DNA from: Caldilineaceae bacterium
GTDB lineage: Bacteria > Chloroflexota > Anaerolineae > Caldilineales > Caldilineaceae
Assembly (NCBI GenBank): GCA_020846635.1
Contig: JADLDO010000028.1
Coordinates: 124,001-188,000, forward strand
Length of the DNA: 64,000 nt
Reading direction: 5' to 3'
Part shown: positions 10,627 through 20,816 of the stretch, piece by piece
Numbering within the stretch: the first letter of the stretch is position 1
Layout of the letters: each line of letters opens with the position of its first letter
Program-made: the position numbers and the translations under genes
The notes under the pieces: model-generated
Told to the model about the DNA's origin: nothing
What the model saw: the letters and a program-made list of their open reading frames with translations, nothing else
Databases searched by the model: none

Positions 10627-11388
10627 TTGATAATACCTGAACGCCAGCCGGTCCAGCGTGGGCCGCTAGAAGATGGGCATGTGGCGAACGAAAGTGCAAC
10701 TCCCACTGAAAGAGTGTCCAATGGGAATGACCGGCTTCATTCTAGCCACGATCCCACCTATGACCATGATCGGGTTCATGACCGGGGCCGCCAGCGGATT
10801 GCCATCTTTGGGGGAACGTTTGACCCAATTCACATTGGGCATTTGATCTTAGCCGAAGAAGCGCATTTTCAACTAGCGCTGGATCAAGTCTATCTTGTCC
10901 CCGCGGGCGACCCACCCCACAAGCAAACACGTAAGCTCACACCCGTCGCGAACCGGATCACCATGTGTGAACTGGCAACGGCAGATATCGAGTATATCAG
11001 CGTCAGCCGCGTGGACGCCGACCGTCCGGGACCACATTATACCGCCGACATGGTACGGCTTGTGCGCGAAGCGGTTGGCCCTAGCGCCAAGCTCTTCTTC
11101 CTCATGGGTATGGACAGCCTGCGCGATCTGCCCACCTGGCGCGAAGCGGCGTGGCTGGTCGAAAACTGTACACTGGTCGCCCTCAGCCGCCATGATGTCA
11201 CCCTGGATTGGGCAAAACTAGAGGCTGCGCTCCCTCGCATCAGAGAGCGCGTTATCATCCTCGACATGCCCGAACTGGAGATTGCCAGCCACCAGATTCA
11301 GAACCGCGTGCGCCTGGGCCAGCCCATTCGCCACCAAGTGCCGCGCCTGGTGGAAGGGTATATTCACAAATACAAGCTCTATCTGTAG
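10627..11388 (+). CDS. nadD: Nicotinate-nucleotide adenylyltransferase (start uncertain; GTG at 10681 also possible)
   Basis: [72 protein letters not shown]. Confidence 0.95.
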   Translation: MIIPERQPVQRGPLEDGHVANESATPTERVSNGNDRLHSSHDPTYDHDRVHDRGRQRIAIFGGTFDPIHIGHLILAEEAHFQLALDQVYLVPAGDPPHKQTRKLTPVANRITMCELATADIEYISVSRVDADRPGPHYTADMVRLVREAVGPSAKLFFLMGMDSLRDLPTWREAAWLVENCTLVALSRHDVTLDWAKLEAALPRIRERVIILDMPELEIASHQIQNRVRLGQPIRHQVPRLVEGYIHKYKLYL

Positions 11389-11435
11389 CTCCCTCGTCGC
11401 ACGAATCTATTCACAAGAAAACCCGCCAATAGAAA

Positions 11436-11481
11436 ACCCTCCCTGAAGCGGCCCAAAGGGCTCCCCAGCTTCCGGGAGGGT
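11436..11481. repeat. Short palindromic intergenic repeat, copy A
   Basis: accctccctgaagcggcccaaagggctccccagcttccgggagggt; between convergent nadD and S41 protease. Confidence 0.7.
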
Positions 11482-11500
11482 AACAGGTAGATCGAGCTGT

Positions 11501-12799
11501 TTATTCCAGTGGCGTAGGCACTTGGAATGCCTGATGGACCGGTGGCAGGTTGGGAGAGGTTAGCCAACTCAACGCCGCTTGGAACTGGCGGTCGGGATGG
11601 GTACGCACATCGGCGGCGCTGATCTCCTCGAGGAGCAGCGAATCCATCAACTCGACAGAGCCTTCCTGCTCGATGGATAGATCCGGCTGCACACCCTGTC
11701 CCTTGATCAAGGCATAGTTGGGCGTCAACCAGTTTGTAACCCCAAGCCGCAACACGGAGCCATCGCTCAGGCTAAAGGGGCGCAATACCGTCCCCGTACC
11801 GACCGTGGGCATGCCCACCAGCTTGGCCCGGCCATTTTCTTGCAAGGCTCCAGAGACGATCTCGGCGGCACTGGCTGAACCTTGATTGACCAGCACAACG
11901 AGCGGAATCTCGCGCGCCAAGCCACTGCCTTCTACGCGATAGGTTGTAATCTCGCCTTTGGCATCCTGCTCGTGGAGGATGACATCACCCTCGGGCAAGA
12001 ACTGATTGGCAACGCGCAGCGCCTCCTGCAAATAGCCACCCGGATTGTTACGCAAGTCCAGGATAATGCCCGTAATCGGGCGATCCGCAGTTCGCTCGGC
12101 GTTGATTTCCTGGAGCGCGGCGCGCAACTCGCGGCTTGTATCGCTGGCAAATTGGGTAATTTGCAGATGGGCAAAACTCGTGCCGGGGATGCGCGCCCAA
12201 AGCACACTTTCTATGTCGATCCAGCCCCGCTTAATCGTCATCTCCACAGGTTCTTCGGCTTCCGCATGCAAGATCGACAGCGCCACGGTTGAGCCTGCCG
12301 GGCCGCGAATGAGCGAGATGACCTCCCATTCGGCCATGCCGGTGATCTCGGTGCCGTCGACCGCCACAACAATATCCCCGGCGACAATGCCCGCTTCATC
12401 TGCAGGTGAGCCACGGATGGGAGAGACAATGATAAACTGCCCTTCCTCCTGCCCCACATAGGCCCCAATCCCCTCGAAGGAGCCTTCCAGGGCGCTGGCC
12501 TGCTGTTGGGCTTCATCTGGAGAGAAAAAGACCGTGTGGTTTTCATCACCCAGCGTGCTTAACATGCCCTGAATCGCGCCATAGGTCATGGCCGTGAAGT
12601 CCACTTCCTCGCGATCGACAAAGTACTCAACCACCAGATCCCACGCCTCCCAAAAGACGGCAAATTCGGTAGGCGTGCTGCGCTGCGCCAAGACAGGTTG
12701 CACCCAAAAGCCAGTAAAATTTCCGGCCACAAAGGAGATGAACATCAAGGCAACGGTGACCAGGCTGGCGGTAGTGCGCTTGGCAAAAACTGATTTCAT
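11501..12799 (-). CDS. S41 family C-terminal processing peptidase with PDZ domain
   Basis: Signal anchor; PDZ ([40 protein letters not shown]); [39 protein letters not shown] catalytic Ser. Confidence 0.95.
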   Translation of the reverse strand: MKSVFAKRTTASLVTVALMFISFVAGNFTGFWVQPVLAQRSTPTEFAVFWEAWDLVVEYFVDREEVDFTAMTYGAIQGMLSTLGDENHTVFFSPDEAQQQASALEGSFEGIGAYVGQEEGQFIIVSPIRGSPADEAGIVAGDIVVAVDGTEITGMAEWEVISLIRGPAGSTVALSILHAEAEEPVEMTIKRGWIDIESVLWARIPGTSFAHLQITQFASDTSRELRAALQEINAERTADRPITGIILDLRNNPGGYLQEALRVANQFLPEGDVILHEQDAKGEITTYRVEGSGLAREIPLVVLVNQGSASAAEIVSGALQENGRAKLVGMPTVGTGTVLRPFSLSDGSVLRLGVTNWLTPNYALIKGQGVQPDLSIEQEGSVELMDSLLLEEISAADVRTHPDRQFQAALSWLTSPNLPPVHQAFQVPTPLE

Positions 12800-12866
12800 A
12801 TCTATTGTCCTGCGTGAATGAACTGCTTGAACGCGTGAGCCAACTCCCTACTCTATCTTTTACATC

Positions 12867-12905
12867 CTGTTTTTATGCACTGTTTTTATGCACTGTTTTT
12901 ATGCG
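12867..12905. repeat. Three tandem copies of a 13-bp unit
   Basis: ctgtttttatgca / ctgtttttatgca / ctgtttttatgcg. Confidence 0.85.
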
Positions 12906-12970
12906 CTGTTTCTCTATAACGCATATTGCATAGGGTTTGTTCGCCGCGCATTGTATCAGAATCAAGCGGA

Positions 12971-13015
12971 TTCGTCTTGCATCAACTTCGTCTTGCGTTA
13001 ACATCTTGCATTAAC
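12971..13015. repeat. Degenerate 16-bp tandem repeat
   Basis: ttcgtcttgcatcaac / ttcgtcttgcgttaac / atcttgcattaac. Confidence 0.7.
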
Positions 13016-13111
13016 ATAGACGACTTTTACAACAGAATTGTACTGTGGATTTTGCGCGAGGTGAGGCAATGGCACTTTCATCTGAAAGCTACATTTCCAG
13101 GTCACTTTTGT

Positions 13112-13129
13112 TTGTGATTAGCGTTACAA
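13112..13129. promoter_or_regulatory. Candidate Rex operator (ROP)
   Basis: TTGTGA-TTAGCG-TTACAA, one mismatch from TTGTGAnnnnnnTCACAA; lies about 230 bp upstream of rex. Confidence 0.6.
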
Positions 13130-13359
13130 TGACACTTGTGCTATCATGCGAGAATATCACCATGCCTCGCTGCTGTGAGGGAGGGGCGTACAGATTTGCT
13201 CACGTCGTCGGTTATGCAATGAGAAAACCACCTTTGCGCCTCAGGCGGCGTGTTCAACTCGAGGAACAGCACGCGCCGCTCTCTCTGTAGGTCCCTTGTT
13301 GTATCCTTGCCCGTCAATTCTCACGCATAGCCTACATCAAACCGTTCAAAAACAGGCAT

Positions 13360-14046
13360 ATGAATTCACGGACAGTCACACAGGATCATCTTGACGAAAC
13401 ACTGGACGAGCACAAGAACGGCATCCCAGACATCGTTATTGGCAGGTTGCCCGTCTACTTGCGCACCTTAAAGCTGCTGGCAGCCGAGGGACAAGAAGTT
13501 GCCTCAAGTCAGGAGTTGGGAGAGCGGCTGGGCATTAGTTCCGCCCAGATTCGCAAGGATTTGAGTCACTTTGGCGAGTTTGGCAAGCAAGGCACAGGCT
13601 ATAATGTGGCCTATTTGTGCAAACAGCTAGAGAAGATTCTCAAAGTCGATACGGTTTGGCCGGTAGTGTTGGTGGGCGCGGGCTACTTGGGTCATGCCCT
13701 TGCCGCGTATAACGGTTTTGAGAATCGTGGTTTTCGGATTGTCGGCGTTTTTGATAACGATCCAAACAAAATCGGCAATAAAGTGGGCGATACGATCCTG
13801 ATCGAACCCCTGAGCAATATCCCGCTCACCGTACGCCGCCACAAGGTACAGATTGCCATCATCGCCGTTCCTGCCGAAGCGGCTCAGGGCGTCAGCGACG
13901 TACTTGTCGAGGCAGGGATCAAGAGTATTCTCTGTTATGCGCCGCTCACGCTGAATCTACCCAACCATGTTCGCGTGGAGTATATCGACCCGGTGATCCA
14001 CTTCCAGCATATGACCTTCTATCTGGAGAAGAACACAAGCGAATAA
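13360..14046 (+). CDS. rex: Redox-sensing transcriptional repressor Rex
   Basis: [81 protein letters not shown]. Confidence 0.96.
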   Translation: MNSRTVTQDHLDETLDEHKNGIPDIVIGRLPVYLRTLKLLAAEGQEVASSQELGERLGISSAQIRKDLSHFGEFGKQGTGYNVAYLCKQLEKILKVDTVWPVVLVGAGYLGHALAAYNGFENRGFRIVGVFDNDPNKIGNKVGDTILIEPLSNIPLTVRRHKVQIAIIAVPAEAAQGVSDVLVEAGIKSILCYAPLTLNLPNHVRVEYIDPVIHFQHMTFYLEKNTSE

Positions 14047-14217
14047 ACGGGCGCGCCCCTTTGTCCCACTCTTAGCAGTGCGAGAAACGCAGTACGAAAG
14101 ACAAGGAGTCTGCACCGCAGCACCGCTCTGGCTCAGCGACGAGTTCAGAGGACTCCAAACAAAACCCCTCTTTCCACGTTCTGATTCCATCCCCCTAACC
14201 ACATTAATTATATGGAG

Positions 14218-15024
14218 CTAGCCCAACGGCTTCTTGCGGGGCAATCCCTGGCCGCGGGGAAAGCGTTCCGGCGTCGGCTTCTGCTTTTTGATCAGCAGCA
14301 CATAGCGTTGTTCATCTAAAAATGGCACTTTGACAGGGGCAAGACGCTCCATCTCGCCCCCCAACAGGTCAATGGCCTTGCGCGCCTCAATAAACTCTTG
14401 GGGCGCGCTGGCTCCCTTGTAGATCACGGCATACCCGCCGCGACGCACCAATGGCAGCAGGTATTCGACTAGTGTATTGAGCGCGGCCACTGCCCGCGCT
14501 GTCACCAGATCGAATTGGCCTCGATAGCCAGGATCGTTGCCCAACTCCTCCGCCCGGCCTTGCACGACCTCCACCTGGGTCAAGCCCAACTTGGCCACGA
14601 TCTCGCGCAGGAAGATGATCTTCTTGCCTGTGCCATCCATCAACGTCACCTTGAGCCGCGGGGCAGCGATCTTCAGGGGGATGCCAGGAAAACCGGCCCC
14701 CGTACCCACATCAAGCAAGTGCAGCGGTCGCGTAGGGGGGATCGATTCACCCAGTTCGTTGGCAACCAACGGCAGCGCCACGAGGCTGTCGAGAAAATGC
14801 TTCGTCTGCACATCGGTATAATCGGTGATGGCGGTCAGGTTAAACTTTTCGTTCCACTCCACCAACTCGCGATAGTACAACTCGAACTGGGCCAGTTGTT
14901 GCGTGTCTAAAGGGATGCCCAATGCCTGACAGCCTGCCTGTAATTCGGCAAGGTGCGTTTGGGGGTCAAAATCGGGAAGTACCATCAATGGCGCGTTCCG
15001 AGATTCGGGTAACGATTCAGTCAC
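14218..15024 (-). CDS. rsmG: 16S rRNA (guanine(527)-N(7))-methyltransferase RsmG
   Basis: [82 protein letters not shown]. Confidence 0.95.
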   Translation of the reverse strand: MTESLPESRNAPLMVLPDFDPQTHLAELQAGCQALGIPLDTQQLAQFELYYRELVEWNEKFNLTAITDYTDVQTKHFLDSLVALPLVANELGESIPPTRPLHLLDVGTGAGFPGIPLKIAAPRLKVTLMDGTGKKIIFLREIVAKLGLTQVEVVQGRAEELGNDPGYRGQFDLVTARAVAALNTLVEYLLPLVRRGGYAVIYKGASAPQEFIEARKAIDLLGGEMERLAPVKVPFLDEQRYVLLIKKQKPTPERFPRGQGLPRKKPLG

Positions 15025-15071
15025 AGTCTTGCCTTTGGTAGCTCATATTGCCTAGAGCAGAAAGGGAGAAT

Positions 15072-15147
15072 CTCACGCAGAGTCGCGGAGTACGCAGAGA
15101 TTCAGAGAGTTTCACTTCTCTCTGCATACTCCGCGACTCTGCGTGAG
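15072..15147. repeat. Long hairpin (29-bp stem, one mismatch, 18-nt loop)
   Basis: ctcacgcagagtcgcggagtacgcagaga ... tctctgcatactccgcgactctgcgtgag between baeRF-like gene and rsmG. Confidence 0.8.
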
Positions 15148-15167
15148 CAATTTCTGCGAGACTTCTG

Positions 15168-16256
15168 TTAGTAACGAGTCAGCGCAGCGATCTTGCCGAT
15201 TTTCGCCAGCCCCGCATGTTGGTCGAGGATGGTAACGCCGATGCCCTGGGCCAGTGCGCGCCGCAGGACACTCTCCACTCCATCGGGCAATTCTTGCACG
15301 CGACCACTGCCTAACTCTTGTTCATCACCCAAATCTAACAGGATGTAGCCACTATCCACAAACCGGTAGGCAGGTTGGGAAAAATCCGCCAGCACAATCA
15401 CCTGCATCGCGCGCCCTTCTTGCACCGCGGTCAACACCTCCGCCAGCCCTGCCACAGCGTTGCCCGCCTTATGTACCGTGGTGACCACCTGGTCGGCCAG
15501 GGTCATGGCTTCGCCTGTCGCGGCCTCGCGTGCCAACTTAAGGGCCTTTTGGCTGATCTCCGCAGGCGTGGCGTTGGCTCCCGCGGCAAAGCGCCCCACG
15601 ACCATGCCACGCAGGCGATGGCTCAATAGCTCCTGAAGGCGGGCGACATTCTTCTCTGTTCCCGCCAAGAGTAGATAGCGGGTATCGTTGGCCCGATAGA
15701 ACTCCTCCGCCATCTCGGCAGCGTCCTGCAGGTTTTGCTTGGCGACCTCTGTTTCGCGGCGTTGATAGCGCGAGGAGGCCCAGCCACCCGCCTTGTGCTG
15801 TTTGACCTCTTCGCCCAGATAGCCCTCGGCGCTCTCCAACACGCCCATGTGAAAGACATAAAGACGCGCCCCCTCTTGGTCTACATGGATGACGCCACAA
15901 CGGGCATAGGTTTCATTCAGTTGGGCCAATTGGCGCACATTAGCTCGCCGCCCCACAAAAGCGGCATCTTCGACAGGAACCATGTAACTCTTTGCCAGCC
16001 AAAAGTCATGGGCGGCACAGCTAAACATGACCAGGCTGCGCCCCTGGCGGTTATAGCCCATCTCGACGTAGTTTTGGATACGTTTCACGTCCTCGGCAGA
16101 TGCGCCATCCGTGTTACTGAGTAGATTGCGAAGGGCCAACTTGTAGCGGTCGACAGTACGACGATCGGGGTCAACGTTGAGATAAACGCTCAGGATCGGG
16201 GTTTGCGTGTCACTCTCAAATTCAAGCGCCTGACGGACATCGGGGTCGAAAAACAT
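15168..16256 (-). CDS. eRF1-like/Vms1-like (baeRF/VLRF1-type) protein, putative peptidyl-tRNA hydrolase or ribosome-rescue factor
   Basis: [14 protein letters not shown]-terminus; catalytic-loop-like [44 protein letters not shown]-terminal L7Ae/eRF1-3-like [26 protein letters not shown]. Confidence 0.7.
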   Translation of the reverse strand: MFFDPDVRQALEFESDTQTPILSVYLNVDPDRRTVDRYKLALRNLLSNTDGASAEDVKRIQNYVEMGYNRQGRSLVMFSCAAHDFWLAKSYMVPVEDAAFVGRRANVRQLAQLNETYARCGVIHVDQEGARLYVFHMGVLESAEGYLGEEVKQHKAGGWASSRYQRRETEVAKQNLQDAAEMAEEFYRANDTRYLLLAGTEKNVARLQELLSHRLRGMVVGRFAAGANATPAEISQKALKLAREAATGEAMTLADQVVTTVHKAGNAVAGLAEVLTAVQEGRAMQVIVLADFSQPAYRFVDSGYILLDLGDEQELGSGRVQELPDGVESVLRRALAQGIGVTILDQHAGLAKIGKIAALTRY

Positions 16257-16451
16257 AGTCCCTCCTCAAGATATCTCGTGTGACAAAAATATGAGTATGC
16301 GCATGGGATAGCTTGCGGGGCAGCATATCATATACAATACGTCGCTTACTGCATGAATGGCTACGGTTAATGAGGGAAGTAACGCATCCCACGATCCAAG
16401 CCTTTCGCCTGTGGTATAGTAATTACTAGCTCATGTTTACCAGGGTATACC

Positions 16452-16498
16452 ACCCTCCCGGAAGCTTCTGACGGGAGCCCATTGGGGCGCGGGAGGGT
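16452..16498. repeat. Short palindromic intergenic repeat, copy B
   Basis: accctcccggaagcttctgacgggagcccattggggcgcgggagggt between divergent genes. Confidence 0.65.
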
Positions 16499-16563
16499 TT
16501 CATCAAGCAGATCATGCACCCCGCCCAGGGGCTGCGCTTCACCATAGATAGAAAGAAGAGACC

Positions 16564-18630
16564 ATGCAGGAGCAAACTATTCCCAAGCACACCAACCGGC
16601 TGATCGACGAAACCTCTCCCTATTTGCGCCAGCACGCCCACAACCCGGTCGATTGGTATGCCTGGGGTGAAGAGGCGTTGCAGGAAGCCGCCAACAACGA
16701 TAAGCCGATCTTCCTCTCCATCGGCTACAGCGCCTGTCACTGGTGTCATGTCATGGAGCGGGAGAGCTTTGAGCATGAGGCGACCGCGGCGCTGATGAAC
16801 GAGTTGTTTGTCAACATCAAGGTAGATCGCGAAGAGCGTCCCGACCTGGACTCGATCTACATGGATGCTGTGCAGGCGATGACAGGGCAGGGCGGCTGGC
16901 CCATGAGCGTTTTTCTCACACCTGATGGCAAGCCTTTCTATGGCGGCACCTATTTCCCACCTGAGCCGCGCTATGGTATGCCCAGCTTTGTGCAGGTGCT
17001 GCGCTCTGTCTCCGAAGCCTATCGCGATCGCCGCGACCAAGTGGAGGGACAGGCCGAACGGCTGACGGATATGCTGCGGCGCACAGCCCAGTTTGAAAGC
17101 CAGGCGGTTGATTTGGGCGTAGAGACACTGGACGAGGCAGTTGCCCAGCTACATCAGAATTTTGATGAGGAACATGGGGGCTTTGGCACGCAGCCCAAGT
17201 TTCCCCAGCCGATGACGCTGGAGTTTATCCTCACCCAATATCTGCGGACAGGCGACCTCGACACGCTCTACATGGCCGAATTGACGCTGGAGCAGATGGC
17301 GTTGGGCGGAATCTATGACCAGTTGGGAGGAGGGTTTCATCGCTACAGTGTAGATGCCTATTGGTTGGTTCCCCACTTTGAAAAGATGCTCTATGACAAT
17401 GCCCAATTGCTCTCCATCTATCTCCACGCCTGGCAGTTGAACAAGCTGCCGCTCTACCGGCGTATTGTGGAGGAGACGGTGGATTATGTGCTGCGCGAGA
17501 TGGCCGCGCCTACAGGCGGCTTTTATACCGCGCAAGATGCTGACAGCGAGGGAGAAGAAGGCAAGTTCTTTGTCTGGACGCCCGCAGAGATCGAAGCGGT
17601 CTTGGATGCCAACGCAGCAGAGGTCTTTGAGGCGATTTATGGCGTTTCGACACGGGGCAATTTTGAAGGCAGCAACATCCTGCATCTGCGACGCACAGCA
17701 GAGAGTGTCGCCAACGATCTCAATCTTTCGCAAGAGCAGGTGGAGCAAATCCTGGCAGAATCCAAAGCCAAGCTCTTTGCCGAACGTGAGAAGCGGGTAA
17801 AACCGGCGCGCGATGAGAAAATCCTGGTCGAGTGGAATGGGCTGATGATCCATGCGCTGGCAGAAGTGGGTGTGGTCTTGGGGCGACAAGATGCGCTGGA
17901 CGCTGCTATTGCCGCGGCAGACTTCATCCTCACCCAGATGAGCCAGCCCGATGGCAAGCTCTATCGTTCGTATAAAGATGGGCGTGCCCGTTTCAACGCC
18001 TATCTGGAGGATTACGCCGCCTTTGCCCGCGCCCTTGTCGCGCTCTATGAGGCTACCTTTGATCTGCGCTGGCTGGGCGAGGCCAGCCGCCTGACCCAAC
18101 TGATCTTTGAGCAGTTTCACGATGCCGAGAGGGGCGGCTTCTTTCAGACGGGCCTCGACCACGAACAATTGGTGGCGCGGCGCAAAGACTATATTGATAA
18201 TGCCATACCTAGCGGCAATTCGCTGACGGCTGAGTTGCTGCTGCGCCTGGCGGTGCTGGTGGACAACGAGCAATATCGCCGCGAGGCGACGCGCGTTATT
18301 TTGACGCTCAAAGAGGCGATGGCGCAGCAGCCCACCGGTTTTGGGCGCATGCTCACCGCGCTGAATGCCTTGCTCCACCCCAGCCAAGAGATCGCCATCG
18401 TGGGCGATCCCAACGACGCCACGACCCGCGCGATGCTGGCGGAGGTGCGGGGGCGCTACCTGCCTACCACTGTCCTGGCGCTCAAGCAGCCCGGTATGGA
18501 AAGCATGCTGCCTCTGCTGGCGGATCGCGACCTGGTCAACGGTCAGCCTGCGGCCTATGTGTGTGAAAATTATGCATGCAAGCTGCCGGTAACGACGGCT
18601 GAGGCATTGGCAGCGTTATTGGATCAGTGA
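16564..18630 (+). CDS. Thioredoxin domain-containing protein (DUF255, YyaL/SPATA20 family)
   Basis: [74 protein letters not shown]. Confidence 0.96.
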   Translation: MQEQTIPKHTNRLIDETSPYLRQHAHNPVDWYAWGEEALQEAANNDKPIFLSIGYSACHWCHVMERESFEHEATAALMNELFVNIKVDREERPDLDSIYMDAVQAMTGQGGWPMSVFLTPDGKPFYGGTYFPPEPRYGMPSFVQVLRSVSEAYRDRRDQVEGQAERLTDMLRRTAQFESQAVDLGVETLDEAVAQLHQNFDEEHGGFGTQPKFPQPMTLEFILTQYLRTGDLDTLYMAELTLEQMALGGIYDQLGGGFHRYSVDAYWLVPHFEKMLYDNAQLLSIYLHAWQLNKLPLYRRIVEETVDYVLREMAAPTGGFYTAQDADSEGEEGKFFVWTPAEIEAVLDANAAEVFEAIYGVSTRGNFEGSNILHLRRTAESVANDLNLSQEQVEQILAESKAKLFAEREKRVKPARDEKILVEWNGLMIHALAEVGVVLGRQDALDAAIAAADFILTQMSQPDGKLYRSYKDGRARFNAYLEDYAAFARALVALYEATFDLRWLGEASRLTQLIFEQFHDAERGGFFQTGLDHEQLVARRKDYIDNAIPSGNSLTAELLLRLAVLVDNEQYRREATRVILTLKEAMAQQPTGFGRMLTALNALLHPSQEIAIVGDPNDATTRAMLAEVRGRYLPTTVLALKQPGMESMLPLLADRDLVNGQPAAYVCENYACKLPVTTAEALAALLDQ

Positions 18631-18631
18631 G

Positions 18632-19357
18632 GTGACGATGAGCGAATTATTAACAGCAAGTCAGCTTTCATCGGCGTTGGAAGAACAGATCGCGCAAATC
18701 GCCCCGGAGTGGCTGGCGGAACGGCCTGATTTGCATGAGCGCTTGGTCGAGGTACTCGCTGATCATCCCCATCAATTAATGAGACCCACCATGAGTTATG
18801 AAGAATTCTTGGCTTGGGCAAAGCATGATATTCATGCCGAATGGATAGAGGGCAAGATACTGCTGATGAGTCCTACGTCAAGCCGCCATCAAGCCATTGT
18901 AGTCTTTCTCATCACCCTGCTGAATCTATACGTTTCTACCCGCAATCTAGGCGTGATCTTTACCGCCCCCTATCAGATGCGGCTGCACCAACCGCCACGC
19001 GGTCGAGAACCCGACGTCCTCTTCGTGGCACAGGCCAACTTGGGGCAAGTCACCAATCAGTACCTAGATGGCCCGGCTGACTTAGTCGTGGAGGTGATTT
19101 CACCGGAAAGCAGCGGGCGCGACCGCGGCGATAAATTCTATGAATATGAAATGGCGGGCGTGCGCGAGTATTGGCTGGTTGATCCGCAACGCGAGCAGGT
19201 GGAGTTCTACCAACTTGACAACCAGGGGCGTTATGCATTGGCGCTCGGTGGGCACACAGGCGAATATCGCTCGGTGGTGATCCCTGGGTTGGCCCTTGAT
19301 GTGGCATGGCTCTGGCAAGAACCGCTACCTCCTGTATGGGCAACCGGTCAAGGGTAA
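18632..19357 (+). CDS. Uma2 family endonuclease-fold protein (DUF820)
   Basis: SYEEFLAWAKHDIHAEWIEGKILLMSPTSSRHQ, GREPDVLFVAQ, GPADLVVEVISPESSGRDRGDKFYEYEMAGVREYWLVDPQ. Confidence 0.92.
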   Translation: MTMSELLTASQLSSALEEQIAQIAPEWLAERPDLHERLVEVLADHPHQLMRPTMSYEEFLAWAKHDIHAEWIEGKILLMSPTSSRHQAIVVFLITLLNLYVSTRNLGVIFTAPYQMRLHQPPRGREPDVLFVAQANLGQVTNQYLDGPADLVVEVISPESSGRDRGDKFYEYEMAGVREYWLVDPQREQVEFYQLDNQGRYALALGGHTGEYRSVVIPGLALDVAWLWQEPLPPVWATGQG

Positions 19358-19379
19358 AGAGCATATTGTAAAGAGCATT

Positions 19380-19913
19380 ATGGCAATTGTGATCCAAGAG
19401 TTCAATGAGCAGAATCGCCACGATCTGAATCGCTGTGATGGCGCTTTTACGGTGGATTCCAAGCTGGTTTTGCGCGCAGAGGATGGAGTGATCAGCTATG
19501 CCATTGTCACTGTGTCTCCCTATCAGAAACAGTATCCACGCAGCAGCATTGAGTACAGTACGTATATCGCGCAACTAGACAGAGGAATCTTCTTTGCCTA
19601 TGTGGATGGAGAGTTAGCGGGCCAGCTTATTCTCTTCAAAAACTGGAACGGCTATGCGTACATTGATGATCTCGCGGTCGATGCCAGCTTTCGCCGGCGA
19701 GGTGTTGGCCGCGCTCTCATCCAACAGGCAGTCACCTGGGCAAAGGCAAAGAAACTGCCCGGTATCATGCTCGAAACGCAGAATACCAATGTTGCAGCCT
19801 CTCTTTTCTACCAGCAGTGCGGATTTACCCTGGGCGGCTTTGATAGATATCTGTATACAGGTCTGGAGCCTAATACGGAGGAGATTGCCCTCTATTGGTA
19901 TCTACTCTTTTGA
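19380..19913 (+). CDS. GNAT acetyltransferase resembling streptothricin N-acetyltransferase (SatA-like)
   Basis: TVSPYQKQY, YIDDLAVDASFRRRGVGRALIQQAVTWAKAKKLPGIMLETQNTNVAASLFYQQCGFTLGGFDRYLYTG, EEIALYWYLLF. Confidence 0.75.
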   Translation: MAIVIQEFNEQNRHDLNRCDGAFTVDSKLVLRAEDGVISYAIVTVSPYQKQYPRSSIEYSTYIAQLDRGIFFAYVDGELAGQLILFKNWNGYAYIDDLAVDASFRRRGVGRALIQQAVTWAKAKKLPGIMLETQNTNVAASLFYQQCGFTLGGFDRYLYTGLEPNTEEIALYWYLLF

Positions 19914-19961
19914 GGGTTACATATGCAGAGGGTTGCCCAGGGCTAAAACCCTGTCGTGACC

Positions 19962-19995
19962 ACCCTGTCGGGAGCTTCAGAGCTTCCGGGGGGGT
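19962..19995. repeat. Short palindromic intergenic repeat, copy C
   Basis: accctgtcgggagcttcagagcttccgggggggt; degenerate arms. Confidence 0.6.
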
Positions 19996-20304
19996 TAATA
20001 CTAAGATGCTGTATATATCAGCTCGTAATTCACCGTATATCTTTTTGCGTTCTTACGTCAACTATATTAATCAGATGATACTAATTTGGTGATTTACTCT
20101 CCCCGATCTGGCTTTACAGGTTCTCGGTTTCCCTACAGGAAGATGCTTCTGTATCTTCTTATATATCCTTTTTTGCACCCTAATCTATTACGCTCGAAGC
20201 TGTTTTCTACTAATCTTGTGAAGTGGGACAACAATGGCGTTATTCCACTCGGAGAATGTGTATTTGATCTCTGAACAACACAGTTTGAAAAGGAAAGTGG
20301 AAAG

Positions 20305-20334
20305 GACTACCCAGCGGCACTTGGCTGGATAGTC
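20305..20334 (+). promoter_or_regulatory. Hairpin upstream of glsB-like gene
   Basis: gactacccagc-N8-gctggatagtc, 11-bp stem with one G-U pair, about 95 nt before the start codon. Confidence 0.45.
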
Positions 20335-20426
20335 TCTGGGCAAGGAACAAAGGGGTAATACGCAACTTATTGCCTCGTTGTGACATTAAACGGATATTTG
20401 TTCAAGCATGCAGAAAGGAAACCATC

Positions 20427-20699
20427 GTGATTAACTTTATCATTTGGATCGTTGTCGGCGCGATTTTGGGCTGGTTGGCAAGCATGATTATGGGTCGGAA
20501 CGCTCAGCAGGGGCTATTGCTCGACATCGTTGTGGGTATTGTCGGTGCATTTCTCGGCGGATGGCTGCTGGCACCGCTCTTTGGTACGGGTACAATCAAC
20601 CAAAACGATTTCAGCCTGTCGGGGCTGCTCGTCTCGCTCTTAGGCGCTATCATTTTGTTGGCGATTGTCAATCTCTTCCGTCGTGGCTCTGTACGCTAG
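20427..20699 (+). CDS. GlsB/YeaQ/YmgE family stress-response membrane protein
   Basis: GTG start after agaaagga; (V)INFIIWIVVGAILGWLASMIMGRNAQQGLLLDIVVGIVGAFLGGWLL. Confidence 0.9.
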   Translation: MINFIIWIVVGAILGWLASMIMGRNAQQGLLLDIVVGIVGAFLGGWLLAPLFGTGTINQNDFSLSGLLVSLLGAIILLAIVNLFRRGSVR

Positions 20700-20816
20700 C
20701 AGGGGAGCGCCACACTGGCCTATTCACAACAGACAACGGAATAGCGCAGCGAAAAGTCTGGCAGGGGTTGACCTGTCAGACTTTTTAATTTTCCAGTCTG
20801 CCATCTATTCAGTTAT

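Noticed and set aside
12926-13290. Small plus-strand ORFs upstream of rex
   Set aside because: No ribosome-binding site or recognisable product; they cover repeats and the candidate Rex operator.
17149-18387. 412-aa minus-strand ORF
   Set aside because: Antisense to the well-supported DUF255/YyaL gene; composition is that of a reverse-frame translation.
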